From AC-32 sp963704005 (GTDB taxonomy: Bacteria > Actinomycetota > Thermoleophilia > Gaiellales > Gaiellaceae), in NCBI GenBank assembly GCA_963704005.1, contig CAVPGJ010000005.1:620001-684000 (forward strand): 64,000 bases of DNA, in the 5' to 3' direction. Made by a program: the position numbers and the translations under genes. Under the pieces are notes generated by a model. The model was given only the letters and a program-made list of their open reading frames with translations. It ran no database searches and was not told the DNA's origin. Within the stretch, counting starts at the first letter, position 1; each line of letters opens with the position of its first letter. This document shows, one piece after another, positions 32,482-41,338 of the stretch.

Positions 32482-34341
32482 GTGGAGGTTCTCGAGGGTT
32501 TGAATCCCGAGCAGCGGCGCGCGGCCGAGGCCGTGCGCGGGCCGGTCTGCATCCTCGCCGGCGCAGGCTCAGGGAAGACGACGACGATCACGCGGCGGAT
32601 CGCGCAGCAGGTCGCCTCGGGGGTCTTCCGCTCGGACGAGATCCTCGCCGTCACGTTCACGGACAAGGCCGCGGGCGAGATGCGCCGCCGGCTGGAGCGG
32701 CTCGGAATCGACGGCGTCGAGGCGCGGACCTTTCACTCCGCGGCGCTCTCCCAGCTCGTGCGGGCCCGCGGCGAAGGGCCCGGCCGGATCCTCTCGACCA
32801 AGGCGCTGCTCCTTCGCCAGATCGGCAATGCGCTGCCGAAGCCCTACCGATTCCGGCCGGCGGGCGACCTCGCGACCGAGGTCGAGTGGGCCAAGAACCG
32901 GCGCCTGACGCCGCAGGGCTACCGGCGTGGCCTCGGCACGCACGAGCCGCCGATCCCACCCGACCTGATGGCAAGGGTCTTCCGCGAGTACGAGACGCGC
33001 AAGCAGGCCTCCGGGCTGGTCGACTTCGAGGACCTGCTCGAGCAGGCGGTGCGGCTGTACGAGGAGGACGAGTGGGCGCTGGCCGCACTGCGCGAGCGCT
33101 TCCGCGCCTTCACCGTCGACGAGTACCAGGACGTGAACCTGCTCCAGCAGACGCTGCTCGAGCTCTGGCTCGGCGACGGAGACGAGCTCTGCGCGGTCGG
33201 CGACGACTACCAGTCGATCTACGGCTTCACCGGCGCCTCGCCGGAGTGGCTGCTCGGGCTCGCCTCGCGCTACCCGCAGGCGACGGTGGTGCGGCTGGAG
33301 GAGAACTACCGCTCGACGCCGGAGGTGCTGGCGCTTGCGAACCGGCTCGTGCCCCGCCTGGGCGGCGCGGAGAAGACGCTGCGGGCGACGAGGCCGGCCG
33401 GGCCGGAGCCGCTGCTGAGGGGCTTCGGCTCGCCCGAGGACGAGGGCGCCTTCGTGCTCGAGCGCGTGCGGGCGCTCGCGGCCGAGGGCGTGCCGTACGA
33501 GGAGATGGCTGTGCTGATCCGGTTGAACGCGCGCTCGGTCGACTTCGAGGAGCTGTTCGCCGATGCGAACGTCCCGTTCCAGGGCGCGGCGCTGCTCGCC
33601 CGCGACGGCGCCCGGCGGCTGCTGAAGGCACTGCGTTCCGCCGGCTTCGGCTCTCTGGCCGACGAGGTGCGGCGGGTGGCGAGGGAGCTGGGGCTCGTCG
33701 AGCCGGTCCCGGACGGCCTCGGCGAGCGCGAGCTCGTGCGCCAGGCCGATCTCGCTCGCCTTTGCAAGCTGGCCGAGGAGTTCGACGACGGCACCAAGAC
33801 GGTCCAGCAGTGGGTCGACTGGCTACGCGCGCGCTTCGACCACGGCGCGCAGGGAGGCGTCCACCTGCTGACGCTGCACCGTGCGAAGGGGCTCGAGTTC
33901 GACGCGGTGTTCCTCCCGCGAGTCGAGGAGAAGGAGCTCCCGTGCAAGCAGGCAATGCGCGTGCCGGGCGCGATCGACGAGGAGCGCCGGCTGCTCTACG
34001 TCGGCATGACGCGGGCGAAGCGCCACCTCGCGCTCACCTGGGCCGGCACGCCGAGCCGCTTCCTGGCCGAGCTCGGCGTCGAGGCTCCCGCACCGGTCGC
34101 GCGCAGGCCGCGCGCGGAGGAGCCGGACGACCCGACCTACGCCGCCCTCAAGCGCTGGCGCCTGCAGCGCTCCAAGTCGGACGAGATCCCCGCGTACGTC
34201 GTCTTCCACAACTCGACCCTGGCCGAGATCGCGGCCCGCCGCCCGAGCACGATCGCTGAGCTCGCGTCGGTCCCGGGAGTCGGCCCGGCGAAGCTCGCAC
34301 GCTACGGCGCCGAGCTGCTCGCGGCGCTAGAGGCCGCTTAG
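32482..34341 (+). CDS. UvrD/PcrA-like superfamily 1 DNA helicase with HRDC domain
   Basis: 619 residues, start GTG 32482. Motif I is GAGSGKTTTI, motif Ia lies near FTDKAAGEMRRRL, motif II is VDEYQD, motif III is DDYQSIYGFTGA, motif IV is EENYRSTPEVL, motif V is TLHRAKGLEFDAVFLP and motif VI is YVGMTRAKRHL. A C-terminal HRDC-like helical end (IAELASVPGVGPAKLARYG) follows. It unwinds DNA in repair or recombination. It is somewhat shorter than PcrA (about 720) and matches the actinobacterial UvrD2-like group. It ends convergent with, and overlapping, the DUF354 gene. Confidence 0.9.
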   Translation: MEVLEGLNPEQRRAAEAVRGPVCILAGAGSGKTTTITRRIAQQVASGVFRSDEILAVTFTDKAAGEMRRRLERLGIDGVEARTFHSAALSQLVRARGEGPGRILSTKALLLRQIGNALPKPYRFRPAGDLATEVEWAKNRRLTPQGYRRGLGTHEPPIPPDLMARVFREYETRKQASGLVDFEDLLEQAVRLYEEDEWALAALRERFRAFTVDEYQDVNLLQQTLLELWLGDGDELCAVGDDYQSIYGFTGASPEWLLGLASRYPQATVVRLEENYRSTPEVLALANRLVPRLGGAEKTLRATRPAGPEPLLRGFGSPEDEGAFVLERVRALAAEGVPYEEMAVLIRLNARSVDFEELFADANVPFQGAALLARDGARRLLKALRSAGFGSLADEVRRVARELGLVEPVPDGLGERELVRQADLARLCKLAEEFDDGTKTVQQWVDWLRARFDHGAQGGVHLLTLHRAKGLEFDAVFLPRVEEKELPCKQAMRVPGAIDEERRLLYVGMTRAKRHLALTWAGTPSRFLAELGVEAPAPVARRPRAEEPDDPTYAALKRWRLQRSKSDEIPAYVVFHNSTLAEIAARRPSTIAELASVPGVGPAKLARYGAELLAALEAA

Positions 34342-35331
34342 CAACAGCTCGAGCAGCTCCGCCGGGTCGCGGCGGACGCGCTCGCCCTCGCCTTCGCGTT
34401 TGCGCAGGTCGAGCGCGCGCGGGTCCGAGAGCGGGATCAGCCGGCCCTCGCGGATCAGCAGCTCGTCAACGCCGCCGAGCCTGCCGCCGAAGGTCGTGTA
34501 GACCGGCACGCCAAGAGCCACCGCCTCGCGGTTCATCGTGCCGCCGGCCGAGACGACCAGGTCGGCGGCGGCGATCAGGCTCTGGCCGTCGACGGCTTGC
34601 TCGGGAATCTGCAGCGACGGTAGGCCGAGCCCGCGCACGACGTCGCGCTGCTCCGCGGTGCGCGGCAACACGACCGCCTGCACGGTCTCGTCGCGTCCGA
34701 CCCGCTCGAGCACCTGCCGGAAGAGCGGGTTGCCGTGTCGGTGGTAGAGCGCGACGTCGGGCGGCGTCCGGACCACGACCAGCGTCCGGTCCGGGTCGAG
34801 CGAGAACTGCGCAAGCGCCGCAGGATCGGGCTCGAAGTCGGACAGGTAGTACTCCTCCTTCAGGCCCGGATACCGGCGCAGCTTCGGCGGCCGCACGCCG
34901 TAGCGCTCCAGCCGCTCGGGCGGGATCGCGTCCGGGACGACGACGCGCGTCGCCGCCCGGCACCCGAGCTGGTGCTGGAGCCAGGCGAACTCGTAGTCGA
35001 AGGTGGTCGCGCTCGGGATCCCGAGCCGCCGCGCGGTCAGCGTCAGCTCGTGCGACCCGTGCGCGAGTGCGACATCGAAGCGCCGCCCGCGCGCCCAGGC
35101 GTGCAGCGCGCGCATCCGGGAGACCATCGCCTCGGCCTTGCCGAGCGATCCGCGGCCGCCGTGCCGGCCGAGGATCTCCGCCTCGATCCCGTGCAGCTCC
35201 AGCAGCTGGACGGTCTGCGCGTAGTCGCGCGAGGTCACCTCGACCTCGGCGCCGCGCGCGCGCAGCAGCGCGATCAGCGGGCGGAAGACCAGGACGTGCG
35301 GCGAGTTGGTGATGTCGATCCAGACGCGCAC
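34327..35331 (-). CDS. DUF354 family protein (GT-B-like)
   Basis: 334 residues. The start MRVWIDITNSPHVLVFRPLI is the DUF354 signature, and the GSHELTLTARRLGIPS and DLVVSAGGTMNREAVALGVP segments resemble the nucleotide-sugar side of GT-B glycosyltransferases. No member's reaction is known to me. It may build or modify surface glycans. The 3' end overlaps the helicase gene by 15 bp on the opposite strand. Confidence 0.8.
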   Translation of the reverse strand: MRVWIDITNSPHVLVFRPLIALLRARGAEVEVTSRDYAQTVQLLELHGIEAEILGRHGGRGSLGKAEAMVSRMRALHAWARGRRFDVALAHGSHELTLTARRLGIPSATTFDYEFAWLQHQLGCRAATRVVVPDAIPPERLERYGVRPPKLRRYPGLKEEYYLSDFEPDPAALAQFSLDPDRTLVVVRTPPDVALYHRHGNPLFRQVLERVGRDETVQAVVLPRTAEQRDVVRGLGLPSLQIPEQAVDGQSLIAAADLVVSAGGTMNREAVALGVPVYTTFGGRLGGVDELLIREGRLIPLSDPRALDLRKREGEGERVRRDPAELLELLLSGL

Positions 35332-35351
35332 CTCGATTGGGAGAATGCAGC

Positions 35352-36245
35352 ATGCGCTTGCAGGAGCTCGGTCCCAGCGGCATTCGCATCTCCCGCGTCG
35401 GCCTCGGCTGCAACAACTTCGGCGGCCGGCTCGACCTCCAGCAGACGCGCCAGGTTGTCGAGGCTGCGCTCGAGGCGGAGATCAACTTCCTGGACACGGC
35501 CGACATCTACGGGGGCGGAGGCAGCGAGCGCTTTCTCGGCGAGATCCTGGCGGGCCGGCGCGACCGGGTCGTGCTCGCGACGAAGTTCGGCATGGGCCCG
35601 GACGAGGGAATGCCGCGCGGCTCTCGCGAGTACCTGCGGCGCGCTCTCGCCGCCTCGCTGGAGCGGCTACGCACCGACCATGTGGACCTCTACTACTACC
35701 ACCAGCCGGACGGGATCACGCCGATCGCCGAGACGATTGCCGCAATGGTCGAGCTCGTCGACGAAGAGCGCGTCCGAGCGATCGGCGTCTCGAACTTCAC
35801 GGTCGGTCAGCTCGACGAGGCGGTCGCCGCCGGGCCGGTCGCGGCGCTCCAGAACCACTACAGCCTGGTCGAGCGGGAGGCGGAGGCCGACGTCCTGCCG
35901 CGCTGCTCCGAGCTCGGGGTGGGGTTCGTGCCCTATTTCCCGCTCGCCAGCGGCCTGCTGACGGGCAAGTACCGGCGCGGCGAGCCGCCGCCTCCGGGCA
36001 CGCGCCTCGCCGGCCGGCCGGAGGCGCTCACCGACGAGGTCTTCGACCGGATCGAGGCCCTCGAGGCGTTCGCGCAGCAGCGCGGGCACACGCTGCTCGA
36101 GCTCGCAATCGCGGGGCTCGCCTCGCAGCACGGCGTCGCGTCCGTGATCGCGGGCGCGACGAAGCCGGAGCAGGTGCGCGCCAACGCCGCCGCGGGTGAT
36201 TGGGAGCTGTCGGCAGACGACCTGGCTGCTCTGCGAAGCCTTTGA
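35352..36245 (+). CDS. Aldo/keto reductase
   Basis: 297 residues. An NADPH-dependent (alpha/beta)8 reductase. Catalytic residues appear in order: Asp and Tyr in DTADIYGGGGSE, Lys in ATKFGMG and His in DLYYYHQPD. The C-terminal GATKPEQVRANAAA is the NADP-binding end. ATG 35352 was chosen over TTG 35337 because GGAG lies about 8 nt upstream. The substrate is unknown. Confidence 0.88.
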   Translation: MRLQELGPSGIRISRVGLGCNNFGGRLDLQQTRQVVEAALEAEINFLDTADIYGGGGSERFLGEILAGRRDRVVLATKFGMGPDEGMPRGSREYLRRALAASLERLRTDHVDLYYYHQPDGITPIAETIAAMVELVDEERVRAIGVSNFTVGQLDEAVAAGPVAALQNHYSLVEREAEADVLPRCSELGVGFVPYFPLASGLLTGKYRRGEPPPPGTRLAGRPEALTDEVFDRIEALEAFAQQRGHTLLELAIAGLASQHGVASVIAGATKPEQVRANAAAGDWELSADDLAALRSL

Positions 36246-36372
36246 TCCCGAGGGCAGCGCTTCCGCGCCCCGGCTTCTTAGTACGGTTCGCCCGGCCTCC
36301 TCCCCGAGGCGATCGTAACCCGGGAAGGCGCACGTGTCTGTCACGGAACCGTGCCGAAAGTGTGACTCCATG

Positions 36373-36389
36373 CATAATGGTTCCTTATG
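36373..36389 (+). promoter_or_regulatory. LysR-type T-N11-A box overlapping the regulator start
   Basis: CATAA-N7-TTATG, an inverted repeat containing T-N11-A (T36375, A36387). Its right arm includes the ATG of the LysR gene. LysR proteins typically bind such sites to repress themselves. Just upstream is CACGGAACCGTG (36339-36350), a second short palindrome. Confidence 0.45.
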
Positions 36390-37280
36390 GACACGCGCCA
36401 GCTCGCAGCGTTTTGCGCGGTCGTCGAGCGGAAGAGCTTCTCCCAGGCGGCTGAGCGGCTCGGGGTGACCCAGCCGGCGGTCAGCCTCCAGGTGCGCTCG
36501 CTCGAGAAGCGGCTCGGGCAGACGCTGCTCGACCGTTCGGGGCGCCGGGTCGAGCCGACCGAGGCCGGCCTCGCGCTCTACCGCGGCGCCCAGCGGCTGC
36601 TCGCGCTCGAGGGACAGCTCCTGGACGAGCTCGCGGCGGGCAGCGAGGGCGAGCTCGGCGGCACGCTCGAGGTCGGCGCATCGACCGGCCCGGGCAGCAC
36701 GGTCGTCCCGGTGCTCCTCTGCGAGTTCCAGCGCGAGAACCCGGGTGTCTCGATCTCGCTCTCGATCTCCGACACGCAAACCGTCGTCGACCGCGTGGCC
36801 GAGCGCGAGCTCGAGCTGGGCGTCGTCGGCGCTGCGCGGCGGCACCGTGGCGTCGTCTTCGAACCGTTCTTCCGCGACGAGGTCGTGCTTGCCTGCCCGC
36901 CTGGCCATCGCTTCGCCGGGAAGACGATCGGCCTCGACGACCTCCGCGAGGAGCCCTTGATCGTCATGCAGGAGGGCGCCGGCGTCCGACAGGTGATCGA
37001 GGACGAGCTGCGCGGGACCGGCACGCGCTTGCGCGACCTCGAGCCGCGTCTGGAGCTCGGCTTGCAGGAGTCGGCCCGCTCGGCCGTCGTCGCCGGCTTC
37101 GGCGTCACCTTCATCTCGCGCGCGGCGATCGAGGCCGACCTCGCCGCCGGCACGCTCGCGGTCGCGCGAGTCAAGGGGCTCGACCCTGCACGGGAGATCT
37201 CGCTCGTCCGCTCCGTCGGCCGCTCGCCGACGCGTGCCGGCGAGGCCTTTGTCGCCTTCGCACGGGCGAAGCTCGGATGA
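36387..37280 (+). CDS. LysR-family transcriptional regulator
   Basis: 297 residues. The N-terminal winged helix reads AFCAVVERKSFSQAAERLGV then TQPAVSLQVRSLEKRLGQTL, followed by RRVEPTEAGLALYRG. The remaining 200 residues form the effector-binding domain, with GASTGPGSTVVPVLLCEFQ at its start. The sequence is closest in feel to CysB/CbbR-type members, but the effector cannot be named. It overlaps the next gene (ATGA), so they form an operon, and the T-N11-A box at its start suggests autoregulation. Confidence 0.9.
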   Translation: MDTRQLAAFCAVVERKSFSQAAERLGVTQPAVSLQVRSLEKRLGQTLLDRSGRRVEPTEAGLALYRGAQRLLALEGQLLDELAAGSEGELGGTLEVGASTGPGSTVVPVLLCEFQRENPGVSISLSISDTQTVVDRVAERELELGVVGAARRHRGVVFEPFFRDEVVLACPPGHRFAGKTIGLDDLREEPLIVMQEGAGVRQVIEDELRGTGTRLRDLEPRLELGLQESARSAVVAGFGVTFISRAAIEADLAAGTLAVARVKGLDPAREISLVRSVGRSPTRAGEAFVAFARAKLG

Positions 37281-38239
37281 TCGTCCGCTGGGGGCTCGAG
37301 CGGCTCCCCGAGGTGCTCGCCGAGGCCGGGATCGAGCGGCCGTTCCTGATCGCGAGCGACCGCTGGGCCGGGCTCGACCTGCCCGCCGGCGAGCGGTGGA
37401 GCGAGGTGCCGAGCGACCGGATCGACGAGCTCGTCACCCGGGTCGCGGGCGCCGACGGCCTGCTCGCCGTCGGCGGCGGCAGCGCGATCGACCTGGCCAA
37501 GGCGATCTCGGCCGCGACCGGCCTCCCGGTCGTCTCCGTGCCGACGACCTACTCCGGATCCGAGTGGACGCGGTCCTTCGGCATCCGCGACCCCGATCGG
37601 CGAATGAAGGGCGGTGGCGCCGGTGCCCACCCGGCGGGGATCGTCTACGAGCCCGAGCTGCTGCTCGGCCTGCCCAGGGCCGTGAGCGGCGGAACGGCCT
37701 TGAACGCGCTCGCCCACTGCGCCGAGGCCCTGTATGTGACCGGTCGCAACGCCGAGGGCGACGAGCATGCTCTGACTGGGGCGCGGCTGATCGGCGAGTC
37801 GCTGCCGGCCGTGCTCGAGGACGGACACGACGAGGAAGCCCGCCGGAAGCTCCTCGAGGGCGCGATGCACGGCGGCGCGGCGATGGCCGCGGCGGGCCTC
37901 GGGCTCGGCCACGCGATGGCGCAGGCGCTCGGCGGCCGCTTCGGCATCCTGCACGGCGCTGCGAACGCGCTCTCGCTGCCGCCCGCACTGCGCTTCAACC
38001 AGCCGGTCGCCGGGGACGAGATCGCTCGCTTCGGCGAGGCGCTCGGCAGTGCCGACCCCGCGGCCCGCGTCGAGGAGCTCGCGCGGCTCGCCGGCTACGA
38101 GCGGCTACGCGACCTGGGCGTGCCCGAGGACGAGCTCGACGAGGTTGCCGAGGCGACCGCCGTCCGGGCTGGGGCGAAGGCGAACCCGCGCCCTGCGAGC
38201 CCGGCCGAGATCGCCGAGCTTCTCCGCGGGATCTACTGA
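37277..38239 (+). CDS. Iron-containing alcohol dehydrogenase/maleylacetate reductase-like protein
   Basis: 320 residues, start ATG overlapping the LysR stop. The NAD-binding segment is GLLAVGGGSAIDLAKAI and the PTTYSGSEWT loop follows, as in maleylacetate reductases. The metal-site region is represented by NALAHCAEALY and LGLGHAMAQALGGRFGILHG. Maleylacetate reductase acts in chloroaromatic and resorcinol catabolism; co-expression with a LysR protein fits an inducible catabolic role. No ring-cleavage dioxygenase is next to it. Confidence 0.82.
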   Translation: MIVRWGLERLPEVLAEAGIERPFLIASDRWAGLDLPAGERWSEVPSDRIDELVTRVAGADGLLAVGGGSAIDLAKAISAATGLPVVSVPTTYSGSEWTRSFGIRDPDRRMKGGGAGAHPAGIVYEPELLLGLPRAVSGGTALNALAHCAEALYVTGRNAEGDEHALTGARLIGESLPAVLEDGHDEEARRKLLEGAMHGGAAMAAAGLGLGHAMAQALGGRFGILHGAANALSLPPALRFNQPVAGDEIARFGEALGSADPAARVEELARLAGYERLRDLGVPEDELDEVAEATAVRAGAKANPRPASPAEIAELLRGIY

Positions 38240-38574
38240 CAGCCGCCGGGGGCGGGCGTGCCGCCGGGCCCGGCCACGTGGGCGAGCGCAGCGCCGGTTC
38301 CCGACTCCAGGCAGTACGAACTGGCATCCGCCTGTGCGAGCCGCACGCCGAGCCCGCCGAGCGACGAGGCCGCATAGGTCCCGTTCAGCGCGTGGAACTG
38401 CTCGACCGCGAAGGAGGCCTGCTGCAGCTTCACCTCGGCCGCAGTCTGCGCGGCCCGGTTGACCTCGGCCGACGCGCTCTTGCGGTCAGTCGATCGCCAG
38501 GGCTGCGAGGTGATCATCAGCCCGATGACGAGCGTCCCGAGGACGAGGGAGACGATGCCGACAGCGCGTCCCAT
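38233..38574 (-). CDS. Small pilin-like or secreted protein
   Basis: 113 residues from ATG 38574; a longer frame from further upstream lacks support. One N-terminal hydrophobic helix (GIVSLVLGTLVIGLMI) is followed by an amphipathic helix and a small domain with two cysteines (SYCLESG, GGCQ). That is the shape of type IV pilin-like or pseudopilin minor subunits, although the prepilin cleavage motif is not clear. The 3' end overlaps the convergent gene by 7 bp. Confidence 0.5.
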   Translation of the reverse strand: MGRAVGIVSLVLGTLVIGLMITSQPWRSTDRKSASAEVNRAAQTAAEVKLQQASFAVEQFHALNGTYAASSLGGLGVRLAQADASSYCLESGTGAALAHVAGPGGTPAPGGCQ

Positions 38575-38623
38575 GCTTCTTTCATCGGCAGGCGTGGCGG
38601 CCCGCTCAAGTAAATAAGTCGAT

Positions 38624-38648
38624 CTAATTCCTGCAATTAGGGTACGAT
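38624..38648 (+). promoter_or_regulatory. AT-rich palindrome and possible -10 upstream of the flavoprotein operon
   Basis: CTAATT-N5-AATTAG (38624-38640) followed by TACGAT (38643-38648), which could serve as a -10 element. It stands out in GC-rich DNA and precedes the first gene of a seven- to eight-gene run. It also lies upstream of the divergent pilin-like gene. Operator identity is unknown. Confidence 0.4.
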
Positions 38649-38655
38649 CCAAGCG

Positions 38656-39861
38656 GTGGCCGAACGGCTCTCATTCGACGTGCTCGTGGTCGGGAGCGGC
38701 GCCTCCGGGCTCGCGGCCGCCGTGTCCGCCGAGAAGGCGGGCGCGCGGGTCGGTCTCGTGACCAAGGGCGCGCTCCAGTCGTGCAACTCCGCCAAGGCGC
38801 AGGGCGGCATCCAGGCCGCCTTCGGCGACGACGACTCGCCCGCGCAGCACGCCGAGGACGTCTGGCAGAGCTCGCACGAGACGGCCGACCGCCACCTCGT
38901 CGAGGTGCTCACGGGCGAGGCGCCGGGCGCGATCCACTGGCTCGAGGAGCACGGCGTCGAGTTCACGCGCGAGAACGGCGGCTACCGGCTGGCGCGCTGC
39001 GGCGGCGCCACGCGCAAGCGCCTGCTGCAGGTCGGCGACCGCACCGGCCACGCGATCACGACGGCGCTGCGCGACGCCTTCCTGGCCTCGAGCGGCGAGG
39101 CGTTCCCGAACTGCCCGCTGGTCGCGCTGGAGCCGGGCGAGAACGGCTGGCTCGCGACCTGCCGCCGCAAGAGCGGCGAGGAGCTCCGGATCGACGCCGG
39201 CGCGGTCGTGCTCGCGGCCGGCGGCCGCTGCTACCGCGAGGCCGAGGAGCGCGGCGAGCTCTCGACCAACCATCCAGGCGCGACCGGCGAGGTGACGAAG
39301 CTCGCGCTCGAGCTCGGCGCCGAGAGCCGCGATCTCGACGCGCTGCAGTACCACCCGAACGGCGGTGCCTGGCCGCCGACGATGCAGGGCTACTCGATCC
39401 CGGAGACGACGCGCGCCTACGGGGCGACGCTCGTCAACGCCGACGGGGAGGAGTTCACCGACCCGCTCGGCCCGCGCGACGCCGTCTCACGGGCGATCTT
39501 CGACGAGGTCGAGGCCGGGCGCGGCGTCGAGACGCCCGACGGGCGACCCGCCGTGCTGCTCGACACGACGCGGATTGCCGAGCACGACGCGGAGATCTCG
39601 CTGCCGTACATGCTGCGCCGGTACCGTTCGGCCGGCATCGACCCTCTCAGGCAGCCGATCCTCACCTATCCAGTGCTCCACTACCAGAACGGCGGCATCG
39701 TCATCGACGAGCGCTCCGAGACGACCCTGCCGGGCCTCTACGCCTGCGGCGAGATCGCCGGCGGCACGCACGGACGCAACCGGATGATGGGGAACTCGCT
39801 GCTCGAGTGCACCGTCTTCGGCCGCCGCGCCGGAGCCGCCGCTGCTGAGAGGGCGGCGTGA
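38656..39861 (+). CDS. Fumarate reductase/succinate dehydrogenase-like flavoprotein, short form
   Basis: 401 residues. N-terminal FAD-binding VVGSGASGLAAAVSAEKAGA, then the substrate-domain motifs LLQVGDRTGHAITTAL, LDALQYHPNGG, HYQNGGIVIDE and GLYACGEIAGGTHGRNRMMG. The helical C-terminal domain of SdhA, FrdA and NadB (about 120-180 residues) is missing. It could be a soluble fumarate reductase or an L-aspartate oxidase-like enzyme. The overlap (GTGA) with fumarase subunit genes points to fumarate/succinate chemistry. Confidence 0.75.
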   Translation: MAERLSFDVLVVGSGASGLAAAVSAEKAGARVGLVTKGALQSCNSAKAQGGIQAAFGDDDSPAQHAEDVWQSSHETADRHLVEVLTGEAPGAIHWLEEHGVEFTRENGGYRLARCGGATRKRLLQVGDRTGHAITTALRDAFLASSGEAFPNCPLVALEPGENGWLATCRRKSGEELRIDAGAVVLAAGGRCYREAEERGELSTNHPGATGEVTKLALELGAESRDLDALQYHPNGGAWPPTMQGYSIPETTRAYGATLVNADGEEFTDPLGPRDAVSRAIFDEVEAGRGVETPDGRPAVLLDTTRIAEHDAEISLPYMLRRYRSAGIDPLRQPILTYPVLHYQNGGIVIDERSETTLPGLYACGEIAGGTHGRNRMMGNSLLECTVFGRRAGAAAAERAA

Positions 39862-40754
39862 GCACCGTTGTGACCGACATCCAGCAGGCGGTCGAGGACG
39901 CTGCGGCGCACCTCTACGTCTGGGCGCTGAAGGACATCCCGCAGGACCTGCGCGACGCGCTCATCGACGCGCAGCAGCGCGAGACCTCGGTCCCCGGCCG
40001 GCGCGTACTGGACACGATCGTCCGCAACGTCGAGGTGGCGGACAGCAACTCGAACCTCGTCTGCCAGGACACCGGGATCGCCGTCTACACCTGCCGTGTC
40101 GGCGAGCACTTCCCCCTCCACCCGGCGCGGATCTACGAGGCGCTCAAGGCCGGCACCGAGCGCGCGACGCTCGAGCACCCGCTGCGCTCGAACGCCGTCC
40201 ACACGCTGACGCGCGAGAACACCGGGCCGAACACCGGCTACCGGCTGCCGATCGTCCACTGGGAGTTCATCGAGGACTGGGACGGCCTCGACGTCAAGTG
40301 CGTCCCGAAAGGCTCCGGCTCGGAGAACATGAGCTTCCTGAAGATGTGCGTCCCCGCCGACGGCGTGAAGGGGATCAAGCAGTTCGTGCTCGAGTCGATC
40401 GTCGGCGCCGGCGGCAAGCCGTGCCCGCCCGGGATCGTCGGCGTCGGTATCGGCGGCTCGGCCGACTACGCGATGTACCTCGCCAAGGAGGCGATCGCGC
40501 GGCCGATCGGGACGCGGAACCCCGACCCGCACGTGGCGAAGCTCGAGGAGGAGCTGTACGAGCTCCTGAACGAGACCGGGATCGGCCCGATGGGGCTCGG
40601 CGGCGACGTCACCGTCCTCAACTGCCACATCGAGCACGCGGACACGCACATGACCCTGAACCCGGTGGCCGTCAACTACCAGTGCTGGGCCGCACGCCGC
40701 GCGAGCGCCCACATCGCCGCCGACGGCGCCGTCGACTTCGACCGGGAGGCCTGA
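39858..40754 (+). CDS. Fumarate hydratase/tartrate dehydratase alpha subunit (class I, Fe-S)
   Basis: 298 residues, start GTG. Cysteines expected to bind the 4Fe-4S cluster appear in LVCQDTGIAVYTC, FLKMCVPADG and GGKPCPPGIVGVGIGG. In class I two-subunit enzymes this is the N-terminal domain equivalent. It hydrates fumarate to malate, or dehydrates tartrate. With the beta subunit directly downstream (TGATG) and a fumarate-type flavoprotein upstream, fumarase is the more likely role. Confidence 0.88.
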   Translation: MSTVVTDIQQAVEDAAAHLYVWALKDIPQDLRDALIDAQQRETSVPGRRVLDTIVRNVEVADSNSNLVCQDTGIAVYTCRVGEHFPLHPARIYEALKAGTERATLEHPLRSNAVHTLTRENTGPNTGYRLPIVHWEFIEDWDGLDVKCVPKGSGSENMSFLKMCVPADGVKGIKQFVLESIVGAGGKPCPPGIVGVGIGGSADYAMYLAKEAIARPIGTRNPDPHVAKLEEELYELLNETGIGPMGLGGDVTVLNCHIEHADTHMTLNPVAVNYQCWAARRASAHIAADGAVDFDREA

Positions 40755-41338
40755 TGCCGCGCCACGAAGTCACGTTTCCGATCCAGGACGAGGCCGAGAT
40801 CCTCAAGCTCCGCGCCGGCGACGAGGTCGTCGTCCAGGGCCACATCATCGGCATCCGCGACCGGACGCAGATCCGGATCTTCGACGAGGGCGTCGAGCCG
40901 CCGATGGACCTGAAGGGCGCGTTCCTGCTCCACACCGCGCCCGGCGTCCGCAAGGTCGGAGACAGGTACGAGCCGGTCTGCATCGGCACGACGACGAGCG
41001 CGCGAATGGTGCGCTTCACCGAGCCGCTCGGCTCGCAGTACGGCGTGCGCGCGATCTGCGGCAAGGGCGGCTTCCCGGACGAGGCGATCGAGCCGATGCG
41101 GAAGCACGGGATGGTCTACTTCGCGATCGTCGGCGGGGCCGCGGCGCTCGAGACGACCCAGATCGAGGAGATCGAGGAGGTCGCCTGGGAGGAGCTGATG
41201 CCGGAGTGCCTCTGGAAGTTCCGGGTGAAGGACTTCGGCCCGCTCACCGTCGGCATCGACGCGCACGGCAACTCGCTCTACCACGACGTCCAGACCGCTG
41301 CATACAAGAAGCTGGAGGAGCTCTATGCCAGGCTTTGA
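40754..41338 (+). CDS. Fumarate hydratase/tartrate dehydratase beta subunit
   Basis: 194 residues. LRAGDEVVVQGHIIGIRDRT and GAFLLHTAPGV are the C-terminal-domain signatures of class I fumarases, and CIGTTTSARM and ICGKGGF complete the active-site region. Together with the alpha subunit it forms the oxygen-sensitive enzyme. Its end overlaps comA by 14 bp. Confidence 0.88.
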   Translation: MPRHEVTFPIQDEAEILKLRAGDEVVVQGHIIGIRDRTQIRIFDEGVEPPMDLKGAFLLHTAPGVRKVGDRYEPVCIGTTTSARMVRFTEPLGSQYGVRAICGKGGFPDEAIEPMRKHGMVYFAIVGGAAALETTQIEEIEEVAWEELMPECLWKFRVKDFGPLTVGIDAHGNSLYHDVQTAAYKKLEELYARL

